Positions 56,659-64,000 of a stretch of 64,000 nucleotides of DNA are shown in pieces. The position numbers were made by a program, and so were the translations under genes. The notes beneath the pieces were generated by a model that ran no database searches, had not been told where the DNA came from, and saw nothing but the letters and a program-made list of their open reading frames with translations. Position 1 is the first letter of the stretch; every line of letters starts with the position of its first letter. The stretch comes from Mesorhizobium comanense (GTDB lineage Bacteria; Pseudomonadota; Alphaproteobacteria; Rhizobiales; Rhizobiaceae). Where the stretch lies: NCBI RefSeq assembly GCF_005503535.1, contig NZ_SCNN01000009.1, positions 186,001 through 250,000 on the forward strand, written 5' to 3'.

Positions 56659-58296
56659 ATGACATCCAAGCCTCTTCACCCCGCGATCGAGACGTTTTGG
56701 CGGGATGTAAAAGCCGGCGCGCTCAGCCGCCGCGAATTCCTGGCGCTGGCCAGCGCCTTTGGCGCCAGCACCGCGGCCGCCTACGGGCTCATCGGCCAGC
56801 CCGTTCCGGCCTTGGCCGAGGAACCCGCCCAGCCCAGGAAAGGCGGCATCGTGCGTGTCGCCATGCAGGTGATGGAGCTCGAGGATCCGCGCAGCTTCAA
56901 GGTTTCCCAGATGGGCAACATCGCCATGCAGTTCCTGGAACCGCTGGTGCGCTGGAAGCCGGATTTCACCTTCCAGCCAGTGCTGCTGCAAAGCTGGGAC
57001 ATCAACGCCGACGCAACGGAGTACGTTCTCCACGTGCGGCCCGGCGTCAAATGGTCGAACGGCGACGAATTCAGCGCCACGGATGTGGCCTTCAACATCA
57101 CCCGCTGGTGCGAAAAGGGCGCCCCCGGAAATTCGATGGCCGGACGCATGAGCTCGCTGATCGATCCCGAGACGAAGGCCGCACGGGCCGGTGCGATTGC
57201 GGTTCGAGACGAGCACACGGTGGTGCTCAAGCTGTCTCAACCCGACATCACCATCATCCCGGCGATGACCGACTATCCGGCCCTGATCGTCCACCGCAGC
57301 TTCAATCCCAAGCAGGCGCCTCTGTCGGCAAACCCGATCTCGACCGGTCCGTTCGAACTCAAGAAGCTCGATGTCGGCGTCGCCGCCTCCGCGCGCAGAC
57401 GCCCGGATGGCTCGTGGTGGGGCGGCGACGTGTTTTTGGACGGCATCGACTGGATCGACTATGGCACAGACTCTGCCGCCACCGTCTCGGCCTTCGAGTC
57501 CGGCGAGATCGACCTCAACGGTCAGACGCAGTCCTACGATGTCGCCATGCTCGACGGGCTCGGCCTGAAGAAGAGCGAGATCGTCACCGCCGCCACGATC
57601 GTTTCGCGCTGCAACGTCAATGCCAAACCCTATGACGACAAACGCGTTCGCAATGCCATTCAGCTTGCGGTGGACAATGAGGCGGTGCTGCAGCTCGGCG
57701 CCAACGGCATGGGCATGGCGGCGCAGAACGATCACGTCGGGCCGATGCATCCCGAACACGCCGACCTGCCGCCGATCAAGCGCGATCCGGCCAGGGCCAA
57801 GGCATTGCTGGAGGAAGCCGGCCAGCTCGATTTCGAGTTCGACCTGATCTCGGTCGAGGCCGACTATCGCAAGGAAAGCTCCGACGTCGTCGCCCAGCAG
57901 ATGCGCGATGCCGGCTTCAAGGTGAAGCGCACCGTCATCCCCGAATCCGCGTTCTGGAACGACTGGACGAAATATCCCTTCGCCACCACGAACTGGAATG
58001 CGCGTCCGCTCGGCATCCAGACCTACGCGCTTGCCTATCAGAGCGGCTCGGCCTGGAACGAGACCGGTTTTGCAGACCCGGAATTCGACGCCAGGGTTCA
58101 CAAGGCCAACGCCATTGCCGATGCGGATCAGCGTCGCGCCGTGATGAAGGAACTGCAGATCATGCTGCGGGATTCCGGCATCATCGTCCAACCCTATTGG
58201 CGCAAGCTGTTCTGCCATATGAAACCCGCCCTGATGGGCTACCAGATGCACCAGGCCTACGAGCAGGACTTCACCAAGGCCTGGCTCGCCGCCTGA
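56659..58296 (+). CDS. ABC transporter substrate-binding protein, family 5, Tat signal
   Basis: A 545-residue periplasmic binding protein of the peptide/nickel/opine class (SBP family 5). The N-terminus carries a twin-arginine signal, [20 protein letters not shown] (around residues 20-40). The mature part begins [19 protein letters not shown] and contains [20 protein letters not shown] and the C-terminal [30 protein letters not shown] precedes the ATG. No DppB/C/D/F-type permease or ATPase gene follows, so it is an orphan or works with a system elsewhere. Tat export is less common for this class and suggests folding or cofactor binding before export. Confidence 0.9.
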   Translation: MTSKPLHPAIETFWRDVKAGALSRREFLALASAFGASTAAAYGLIGQPVPALAEEPAQPRKGGIVRVAMQVMELEDPRSFKVSQMGNIAMQFLEPLVRWKPDFTFQPVLLQSWDINADATEYVLHVRPGVKWSNGDEFSATDVAFNITRWCEKGAPGNSMAGRMSSLIDPETKAARAGAIAVRDEHTVVLKLSQPDITIIPAMTDYPALIVHRSFNPKQAPLSANPISTGPFELKKLDVGVAASARRRPDGSWWGGDVFLDGIDWIDYGTDSAATVSAFESGEIDLNGQTQSYDVAMLDGLGLKKSEIVTAATIVSRCNVNAKPYDDKRVRNAIQLAVDNEAVLQLGANGMGMAAQNDHVGPMHPEHADLPPIKRDPARAKALLEEAGQLDFEFDLISVEADYRKESSDVVAQQMRDAGFKVKRTVIPESAFWNDWTKYPFATTNWNARPLGIQTYALAYQSGSAWNETGFADPEFDARVHKANAIADADQRRAVMKELQIMLRDSGIIVQPYWRKLFCHMKPALMGYQMHQAYEQDFTKAWLAA

Positions 58297-58789
58297 TTGC
58301 GGGGCGACAGGGCGGCGCATCCTGCAGCGCCGCCCTTGCCATCTCTTCTCATTATGCGTGTCGCCCCGTGGCCACATTGTCGAGAACCGATGAGGAGCAG
58401 TTCAGGCTTCGCATAGGACACGACGCACAGATGCGCCCACACGCGCCTCGCCTCGACGTATCGTCGAGGATCCGTGGCTGCGTCGCGGGATCCAGTGCCT
58501 GACAAGGGGCACGAGACGTACCGGTTTCTTTGTCAGTCATCATCGGCGTGCTCCAGTTCATGGGGAGAGCTTATCTTCGCAGCGATGAGGTGAAACCCGC
58601 TTTGGCAGACAACAACCTTCCCACAAAACGGGAAAATTCGACCTCGTGCACCGGAAAAATCGCCGCGGTTTCAGGCAATGGCATCTCGACTTTGCCACGA
58701 CAAAGACGTCCGCCTACGCTCGAAAAAAACAAAAATGGCGTTCAGGTTCGCGCTTCGCAAGATAACCGTTCCTGTCAGGAGTTATTCAG
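58297..58789. other. intergenic region with terminator-like hairpin after the binding-protein gene
   Basis: A 493-bp region. Just after the stop, AGGGCGGCGC (58309-58318) and GCGCCGCCCT (58327-58336) form a 10-bp GC-rich stem with an 8-nt loop, a likely terminator without U-run. The rest has no supportable gene; the frames here are short and lack ribosome binding sites. Its right third is A-rich and probably holds the promoter of the alginate-lyase-like gene. Confidence 0.5.
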
Positions 58790-59977
58790 TTGGGCTTTTC
58801 ATTCCGAGGCATTCGCGGGCTCGCCGGCGCGCTGGCCATGATCTTACCCGGCCCGTCCGCCGCGAGCGCGGATTCGGGCGCTTTCGTCCATCCCGGCGCC
58901 CTGCATACCCAAGGCGATTTTGCCCGCATGAAGACCGAGGTCGCTCAAAAAGCGCAGCCTTGGACAGATGACTGGAACATTCTGATCAAGAACCCTCATG
59001 CATCGCTCAGTTGGGCGCCACGCCCCGTCGAGATGGTCTATCGCGGGGCTGATGGCACCCACCCGCAAAACTATTCCATACTCTTCAACGACACAGCAGC
59101 GGCCTACGCGCTCGCCTTGCGCTGGAAGATCAGTGGCGACGACGCCTATGCCGATAAGGCCGTCGCTATCCTGGATGCGTGGTCCGGAAAATTGGCTGGG
59201 ATCGATGGCACCTCGGACAAGTTTCTAGCGTCCGGCATCTACGGTTATCAAATTGCCAACGCGGCCGAGATCATGCGCGGCTATCAGAAGTGGCCTGCAG
59301 CGAACTTCGATCGTTTCAAAACGATGATGCTGAAGCTGTTCTATCCGATGAACCACGACTTCCTGGTCCGGCACAACGGCGCGAAGGTCGATCACTACTG
59401 GGCCAACTGGGACCTGGCGAACATGGACTCGATGCTTTCCATCGCCATCCTCGCCGACCGGCGGGACATCTATAACGAGGCAATCGACTATTTCAAACAC
59501 GGCAAGGGCAATGGCGCCATCGACCACGTGGTTTGGAAGCTTTATCCGGATGGTCTGGGACAAACGCAGGAAAGCGGCCGCGATCAAGGACACAACACGC
59601 TCAATGTCGCCCTGTTGGGCGCGTTCTGCCAGATGGCATGGAACCAGCATGACGACCTCTTCGCCTACGAAGACAACCGGGTCCTGAAAGGCATCGAATA
59701 CATCGCTAGATATAACCAGGGCGGGGACGTTCCCTACACGCCTTACAGCAACAGCGATGTGACCCAGGCCATTATTTCAAGCCAGGGTCGCGGCGATAAG
59801 CGCCCGGTTTGGGAACTGTTCTACAACCACTATGTCGTCTTGAAAGGCCTCGATGCGCCCTACCTCATCGCGGCCGCCAAAATGGTGCGCCCGGAAGGCG
59901 GCGGCGGCAATTATGGTCCTAACAGCGGCGGCTTCGATCAGCTTGGATATGGAACCCTCACCTATACATTGAAATAG
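58790..59977 (+). CDS. secreted alginate-lyase-family protein
   Basis: A 395-residue protein with a signal peptide (about 1-27, cleavage near SAASA). The mature part belongs to the alginate lyase (PL5-like alpha/alpha barrel) superfamily: SILFNDTAAAYALALRWKIS, DAWSGKLAG, the conserved HYWANWDLANMDSMLSIAIL and QESGRDQGHNTLNVALLGAF. These carry the Asn, His and Arg residues used in this fold for proton abstraction. The start is TTG at 58790 with CAGGAG 8 nt upstream; the next ATG lies within the signal peptide. It may cleave uronic-acid-containing glycan in the periplasm, or trim a cell's own polysaccharide. The nearby UDP-glucuronate epimerase does not prove a link. Substrate is inferred only from the fold. 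Confidence 0.8.
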   Translation: MGFSFRGIRGLAGALAMILPGPSAASADSGAFVHPGALHTQGDFARMKTEVAQKAQPWTDDWNILIKNPHASLSWAPRPVEMVYRGADGTHPQNYSILFNDTAAAYALALRWKISGDDAYADKAVAILDAWSGKLAGIDGTSDKFLASGIYGYQIANAAEIMRGYQKWPAANFDRFKTMMLKLFYPMNHDFLVRHNGAKVDHYWANWDLANMDSMLSIAILADRRDIYNEAIDYFKHGKGNGAIDHVVWKLYPDGLGQTQESGRDQGHNTLNVALLGAFCQMAWNQHDDLFAYEDNRVLKGIEYIARYNQGGDVPYTPYSNSDVTQAIISSQGRGDKRPVWELFYNHYVVLKGLDAPYLIAAAKMVRPEGGGGNYGPNSGGFDQLGYGTLTYTLK

Positions 59978-60157
59978 CGTCAGACGGGCCTGGGCCCATC
60001 TTTGGGGATTTTGGATAAAGAGGTGCCGCGCTTCGACTGAAGTGCTCTCGCCCCTTCGACCGGGCTGGAGAATTTCCCCTTCCTGCGAACTCGTGGCGGA
60101 TGGGATGCGCCCGAGCCCTTCACGAGCGATATCGGCGGCCTGTTGCCGATGGCTTTG

Positions 60158-63100
60158 TCAGCTCGCCTCGCGCATCGCTTCGGCCGCCTGCAGATCGACC
60201 GATACAAGCTGGCTGACGCCCTGCTCGGCCATGGTCACGCCGAAAAGCCTGTCCATGCGGGCCATGGTGATGGGATTGTGGGTGATGATGACGAAGCGCG
60301 TCTCGGTGGTCTTGGCCATCTCGTCCATGAGATTGCAGAAGCGTTCGACATTGTGGTCGTCGAGCGGTGCGTCGACTTCGTCGAGCACGCAGATCGGCGC
60401 CGGGTTGGTCAGGAAGACCGCGAAGATCAGCGACATCGCCGTCAGCGCCTGCTCGCCGCCCGACAGCAGCGTCATGGTCTGTGGCTTCTTGCCGGGCGGG
60501 CGGGCCAGAATTTCAAGGCCGGCCTCGAGCGGGTCCTCGGATTCGATCAACTGCAATTCCGCGGTGCCGCCGCCGAACAGGTGCGAGAACAGGCGCTGGA
60601 AATGGCTGTTGACCACGTCGAAGGCGGCCAGCAGCCGCTCGCGGCCTTCGCGGTTGAGGCTCTGGATCGCCTGCCGCAGTTTGCGGATCGCCTCGATAAT
60701 GTCCTCGCGCTCGGAAACGATGGTCTCCAGCCGGTCGGAGAGTTCCCTCTGCTCCTCCTCGGCGCGCAGATTGACGGCGCCGAGCCGTTCGCGTTCGATC
60801 TTGAGGCGGTCCAGCTGGCGTTCGATCTCGCCCATCTCGGGCATCGGATCGTCGGCTTCCAGCCCCGTGTGGCGGATGACCAGATGCGGCGGCGTGTTCA
60901 GCGTTTCCTGGATGCGCGCCTCGACCTCCAGCCGGCGCTCGTCGGCCGCCGTCAGCCGCTCCTCGGCGCGGGCGCGCGTTTCACGCGCCTCGGCCAATGA
61001 CTGGATGGCGCCGGTGGCCAGCTTGTCGAGCTCGGCCTGCCTGTTTTCCGCTTCCTGCAGACGGTCGGCGGCCGCCTTGCGCAAGGCCTCCGCCTCGGTC
61101 AGTTGCGACAGCAGCGCGCGACGCTTGGCGTCGATTTCGTCGGGCGCGTCGGCCAGCCGCTCGCGTTCCGCTTCGGCCTCGGCCTTGCGCTCGCCCAGCG
61201 AAGCGATCTGGGTGGAGGCGTTTTCGGCACGCACCAGCCAGTTGCTGCGCTCGGCGCCGATGGCATCGAGCCGGCGCGTGCGCGACTCGGCTTCGCGCCG
61301 CAACCCTTCATGGACGGCGCGTGCATCGGCCAGAGTTGCGCGGTCGCGCGCGACATTGGCCGAGGACTGTTCGAGCTGCAATTGCAGGTCGCCGAGATCG
61401 GGCGCGTCCTGCAGCAGCATTTCGGCCTCGACAAAGGCGGCCGATGTCTCCTCATGGCTGTCGACGATGCGGGCGCGCGCTTCATCGAGCGCGGCGCGAC
61501 GGCTCGACAGCTCGCCGCCAGCCTTCTCGGCCTCGGCCAGCGCATTGCGGGCAGCGTCAAGCCGGTGCTGAGCCTCGCGTCCGGCCTGGCGCGTGTTGCG
61601 CTCGGCCTCGCTTGCCAGCCTGAGCGCCTGTTCGGCCTGCGCCAGGAGTTCCTCCGCCTGACGCAGCACAAGCGTCGCCTGCACCGCTTCGGCATCGAGC
61701 TCGGCGAGCCGGTTCTTCTGCGCCAGTTTCTGCGCCGCGGCGGTCGGCGCGTCGGCGCTGGCGGTGAGGCCGTCCCAACGCCATAGCGCGCCTTCGCGGC
61801 TCACCAGCCTCTGGCCAGGCGCGAGCAGCCCTTGCAAGCGGCGGCCGTCGGCGGCCTCGACAATGCCGATCTGCGCCAGACGGCGCGCAAGCTGCGCGGG
61901 CGCACGGACGACGCTCGCCAGGCTCCTGACGCCTTCCGGCAGGGCAGCGTCGCCGGCCTGGAGCTGGCTCTCGCCCCAGTGCACCGGCGCGCTACGGTCG
62001 AGCGGGACATCGAGATCCTCGCCCAGCGCCGCGCCCAGCGCCGTTTCGAATCCCCGCTCGACGCTGATCTGCTCCAGCACGGCCGGGAAGAGATCGCCGC
62101 TGGCGGCATTCAGGATCTTGGCCAGCGTGCGCGCCTCGGTCTCGATGCGCGCCAGTTCGGCCCTGGCGTCCTGAAGCGGCGGCCGGGCCGCACTCTCGCC
62201 GGCGCGGGCATCGACGACGGATTGCTCTGCCTGCGACACAGCCTCTTCCGCCGCCTCCAGCAACGCAAGGGCCTGCTCGACCAGGACCCGCTTCTCCGCC
62301 GGGTCAGGCAGACCCGCTACCTTGGAGAGAATGTCCGACAATTCGCGGTCGACCTCGGCGAGCTGGCGGGCGAAGCGGTCGCGACGCTCGGCTGTTTCGC
62401 GCAAGGTGCGCTCGATCTGATGGCGCGAAGCGGCGGCCTCGGCGCGTTCGGCGGTCAGCGCGGCGAGCCTGGCTTCGCTTTGCGCGAGCGTCGAGGCGGC
62501 CTGTTCGAATGCCGCGCGGGTCGTGGCTTCACGCTCGGCGGCACCCGCATTCTCGGAATTCAAAGTTGCTTCCTCGGCGCGCAGGCGTTCGAGGACATCG
62601 GCATTGTCGCGCACCATCCGCTCCTCGCGGGCGATGTCGCCGTCGAGTTGCTGCAACCGGCGCTCGATTTCGGCCTGGCGGGCACGAATGCGTCCGGCCT
62701 CCTCCTCGATCTGCGATTTGGCGATCGAAAGGCGCTGGAATGCCGCGGCGGCCGCCGCTTCGGCATCACGCAGGTCAGGCAGGCGATGGGCGCCGATGCC
62801 CTGCTCCCGTGCGGCCGCCATCTGCGCGGAGGCACGGTCGCCGACCAGGGCGGTGGCGGTGGCCAAGGCCGAGCGCGCCTCACCTTCCTGGGTTTTCGCC
62901 AGCGTCCAGCGCAGGTGCAGGAGCGTGGCTTCGGCCTTGCGGATATCGGCCGACAGGTTCTTGAAGCGCGAAGCCTGGCGGGCCTGGCGCTTGAGGCTTT
63001 CGATCTGGCTTTCCAGTTCGCCGACGACATCGTCGAGGCGTTCCAGGTTCTGCTCGGCCGCCTTGAGCCTGAGCTCGGCCTCGTGGCGGCGCGTGTGCAG

Positions 63101-63616
63101 GCCGGAGATGCCGGCAGCCTCTTCCAGCAGGGCGCGGCGCGCCTGTGGCTTGGCCTGGATCAGTTCGCCGATACGCCCCTGCCCGACCATGGACGGCGAG
63201 CGCGCGCCCGTCGACTGGTCGGCGAACAGGAGCTGCACGTCCTTGGCGCGCGCCTCCTTGCCGTTGATGCGGTAGAGCGAGCCGGCCTCGCGCTCGATGC
63301 GGCGCGACACCTGCAATTCGTCGGCATCGTTGAAGGCAGCGGGCGCCGAACGGTCGCTGTTGTCGAGGAAAAGCGTGACTTCGGCGGTGTTGCGCGCCGG
63401 GCGCGTGCCGGAGCCGGAGAAGATCACGTCGTCCATGCCGGACGCGCGCATGTTCTTGTAGGAGCTTTCGCCCATCACCCAGCGCAACGCCTCGACAAGG
63501 TTCGACTTGCCGCAGCCGTTCGGCCCGACAATACCCGTCAGGCCGCGTTCGATGACGAACTCGCCGGGCTCGACGAACGACTTGAAACCGAGGAGGCGGA
63601 GGCGCGAAAATTTCAT
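60158..63616 (-). CDS. smc: chromosome segregation protein SMC
   Basis: A 1152-residue SMC ATPase. Walker A GPNGCGKSN lies at 31-39. Two long coiled-coil arms rich in Ala, Glu, Arg and Leu (about 165-500 and 650-980) surround a hinge domain (about 505-640). The C-terminal head carries LLSGGEQALTAMSLIFAVF and Walker B PICVLDEVDAPLDDHN. It condenses and aligns the chromosome with ScpA/ScpB. Many antisense frames run through it because of GC-rich codon use; they are not genes. It lies downstream of the DsbA-family gene on the same strand with a 57-bp gap, a neighbourhood common in this order. Confidence 0.97.
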   Translation of the reverse strand: MKFSRLRLLGFKSFVEPGEFVIERGLTGIVGPNGCGKSNLVEALRWVMGESSYKNMRASGMDDVIFSGSGTRPARNTAEVTLFLDNSDRSAPAAFNDADELQVSRRIEREAGSLYRINGKEARAKDVQLLFADQSTGARSPSMVGQGRIGELIQAKPQARRALLEEAAGISGLHTRRHEAELRLKAAEQNLERLDDVVGELESQIESLKRQARQASRFKNLSADIRKAEATLLHLRWTLAKTQEGEARSALATATALVGDRASAQMAAAREQGIGAHRLPDLRDAEAAAAAAFQRLSIAKSQIEEEAGRIRARQAEIERRLQQLDGDIAREERMVRDNADVLERLRAEEATLNSENAGAAEREATTRAAFEQAASTLAQSEARLAALTAERAEAAASRHQIERTLRETAERRDRFARQLAEVDRELSDILSKVAGLPDPAEKRVLVEQALALLEAAEEAVSQAEQSVVDARAGESAARPPLQDARAELARIETEARTLAKILNAASGDLFPAVLEQISVERGFETALGAALGEDLDVPLDRSAPVHWGESQLQAGDAALPEGVRSLASVVRAPAQLARRLAQIGIVEAADGRRLQGLLAPGQRLVSREGALWRWDGLTASADAPTAAAQKLAQKNRLAELDAEAVQATLVLRQAEELLAQAEQALRLASEAERNTRQAGREAQHRLDAARNALAEAEKAGGELSSRRAALDEARARIVDSHEETSAAFVEAEMLLQDAPDLGDLQLQLEQSSANVARDRATLADARAVHEGLRREAESRTRRLDAIGAERSNWLVRAENASTQIASLGERKAEAEAERERLADAPDEIDAKRRALLSQLTEAEALRKAAADRLQEAENRQAELDKLATGAIQSLAEARETRARAEERLTAADERRLEVEARIQETLNTPPHLVIRHTGLEADDPMPEMGEIERQLDRLKIERERLGAVNLRAEEEQRELSDRLETIVSEREDIIEAIRKLRQAIQSLNREGRERLLAAFDVVNSHFQRLFSHLFGGGTAELQLIESEDPLEAGLEILARPPGKKPQTMTLLSGGEQALTAMSLIFAVFLTNPAPICVLDEVDAPLDDHNVERFCNLMDEMAKTTETRFVIITHNPITMARMDRLFGVTMAEQGVSQLVSVDLQAAEAMREAS

Positions 63617-63673
63617 TCACGCGCCTCATAAAGGCGGGCGCCGCAGCGCCGCCGCTTCAGCGCCGAGCTGATG

Positions 63674-64000
63674 TCAGAGCAGAGGGTCGATGATGGCCGA
63701 CATTTCCTCAATCGACATCGCCCCTTTGTAGGTCTTACCGTTGATGAAGAAGGTCGGCGTCGAGTCGACCTTGAATTCATTGGCGCCGCGCTTCTGGACC
63801 GATCTCACATCGTCCAGAAGTTTCTGGTCCGTCAAGCAGGCTTCGAAGGACTCCTGTGTAAAACCGGCAAGCTTCGAGATTTGCAGCAGCGCGTCCTTCG
63901 TGTTCGACACGCCGACCCAGTTCGCCTGCTGCTTGAACAGCACGTCGACCATCGGAAAATAGTTATCCTTGGCGCAGCGTGCCAGCATGAAACCGGCTTC
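63674..64000 (-). CDS. DsbA-family thioredoxin-fold protein (5' end beyond the window)
   Basis: The frame runs off the right edge of the window, so only the C-terminal 108 residues are present. FKVDSTPTFFINGKTYKGAM has the cis-proline loop (Thr-Pro) and C-terminal strand typical of DsbA/DsbC-like thiol oxidoreductases, and SIEEMSAIIDPLL closes the fold. The CxxC active site and any signal peptide would lie outside the window. The helical insert TKDALLQISKLAGFTQESFE with ACLTD agrees with the DsbA_like thioredoxin_4 group. An ATG at 63988 is internal. Confidence 0.85.
   Translation of the reverse strand, partial: EAGFMLARCAKDNYFPMVDVLFKQQANWVGVSNTKDALLQISKLAGFTQESFEACLTDQKLLDDVRSVQKRGANEFKVDSTPTFFINGKTYKGAMSIEEMSAIIDPLL

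Noticed and set aside
58257..58505. 82-codon minus-strand open frame downstream of the binding-protein gene
   Set aside because: It overlaps the 3' end of the binding-protein gene and the terminator-like hairpin and has no ribosome binding site or family features.

Overview
The window looks like chromosomal DNA of a GC-rich alphaproteobacterium of the order Hyphomicrobiales (Rhizobiales), most likely Mesorhizobium or a close relative. The basis is a FrcB/FrcC/FrcA/FrcK fructose locus very like that of Sinorhizobium, a NodQ-like CysN-CysC fusion, rhizobial-type lipopolysaccharide genes, and intergenic mosaic repeats of a kind common in rhizobia. The genus call is inference from gene content; there is no rRNA in the window.

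Region 1 (1-15 kb). After a TadG-like pilus-associated protein, seven minus-strand genes form a complete glycogen cluster, in transcription order glgP, glgB, glgC, glgA, pgm, glgX and a GH13 alpha-glucosidase. They cover ADP-glucose formation, elongation, branching, phosphorolysis, debranching and oligosaccharide hydrolysis. Three palindromic repeat elements sit in the intergenic gaps.

Region 2 (15-21 kb). A fructose uptake locus is split into two divergent units: frcB-frcC-frcA leftward, and a ROK repressor, a FucU/RbsD mutarotase and a PfkB fructokinase rightward. A long inverted repeat with outward-facing TTGACA boxes lies between them.

Region 3 (21-47 kb). This is a surface-polysaccharide and sulfur-activation region. 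It holds a sugar aminotransferase, two Wzy/WaaL-type polymerases or ligases, cysD-cysNC-cysQ (PAPS synthesis and turnover), an SDR plus short phosphoglycosyl transferase plus CapD-type dehydratase set, a GT2 enzyme, a methyltransferase, a sulfotransferase-like protein, a WsaF-like glycosyltransferase, a Wzm/Wzt ABC exporter and rfbDBCA for dTDP-L-rhamnose. Further right are a metallo-beta-lactamase-fold protein, the biotin transporter component BioY, a UDP-glucuronate 4-epimerase and a secreted polysaccharide deacetylase. The part from about 34 to 39.7 kb is clearly AT-richer than its surroundings and looks acquired. Together the genes suggest a rhamnose-containing, possibly sulfated and methylated polysaccharide exported by an ABC transporter.

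Region 4 (47-64 kb). This is mixed housekeeping and accessory DNA: DUF427, a small unknown protein, an AlkK-type acyl-CoA synthetase, a DUF1499 membrane protein, pyruvate phosphate dikinase, a VOC protein, tRNA-Gln(TTG), a PhyH-type dioxygenase, a LysR regulator divergent from an orphan Tat-exported peptide/opine-type binding protein, a secreted alginate-lyase-like protein, SMC, and the C-terminal part of a DsbA-family protein cut by the window edge.

I saw no CRISPR array, transposase, integrase or phage gene. The best leads are the link between sulfate activation and surface polysaccharide genes, the keto-sugar initiation set at 29-34 kb, the fructose locus with its embedded mutarotase and operator, and an 11-bp-arm palindrome ahead of the PhyH gene.
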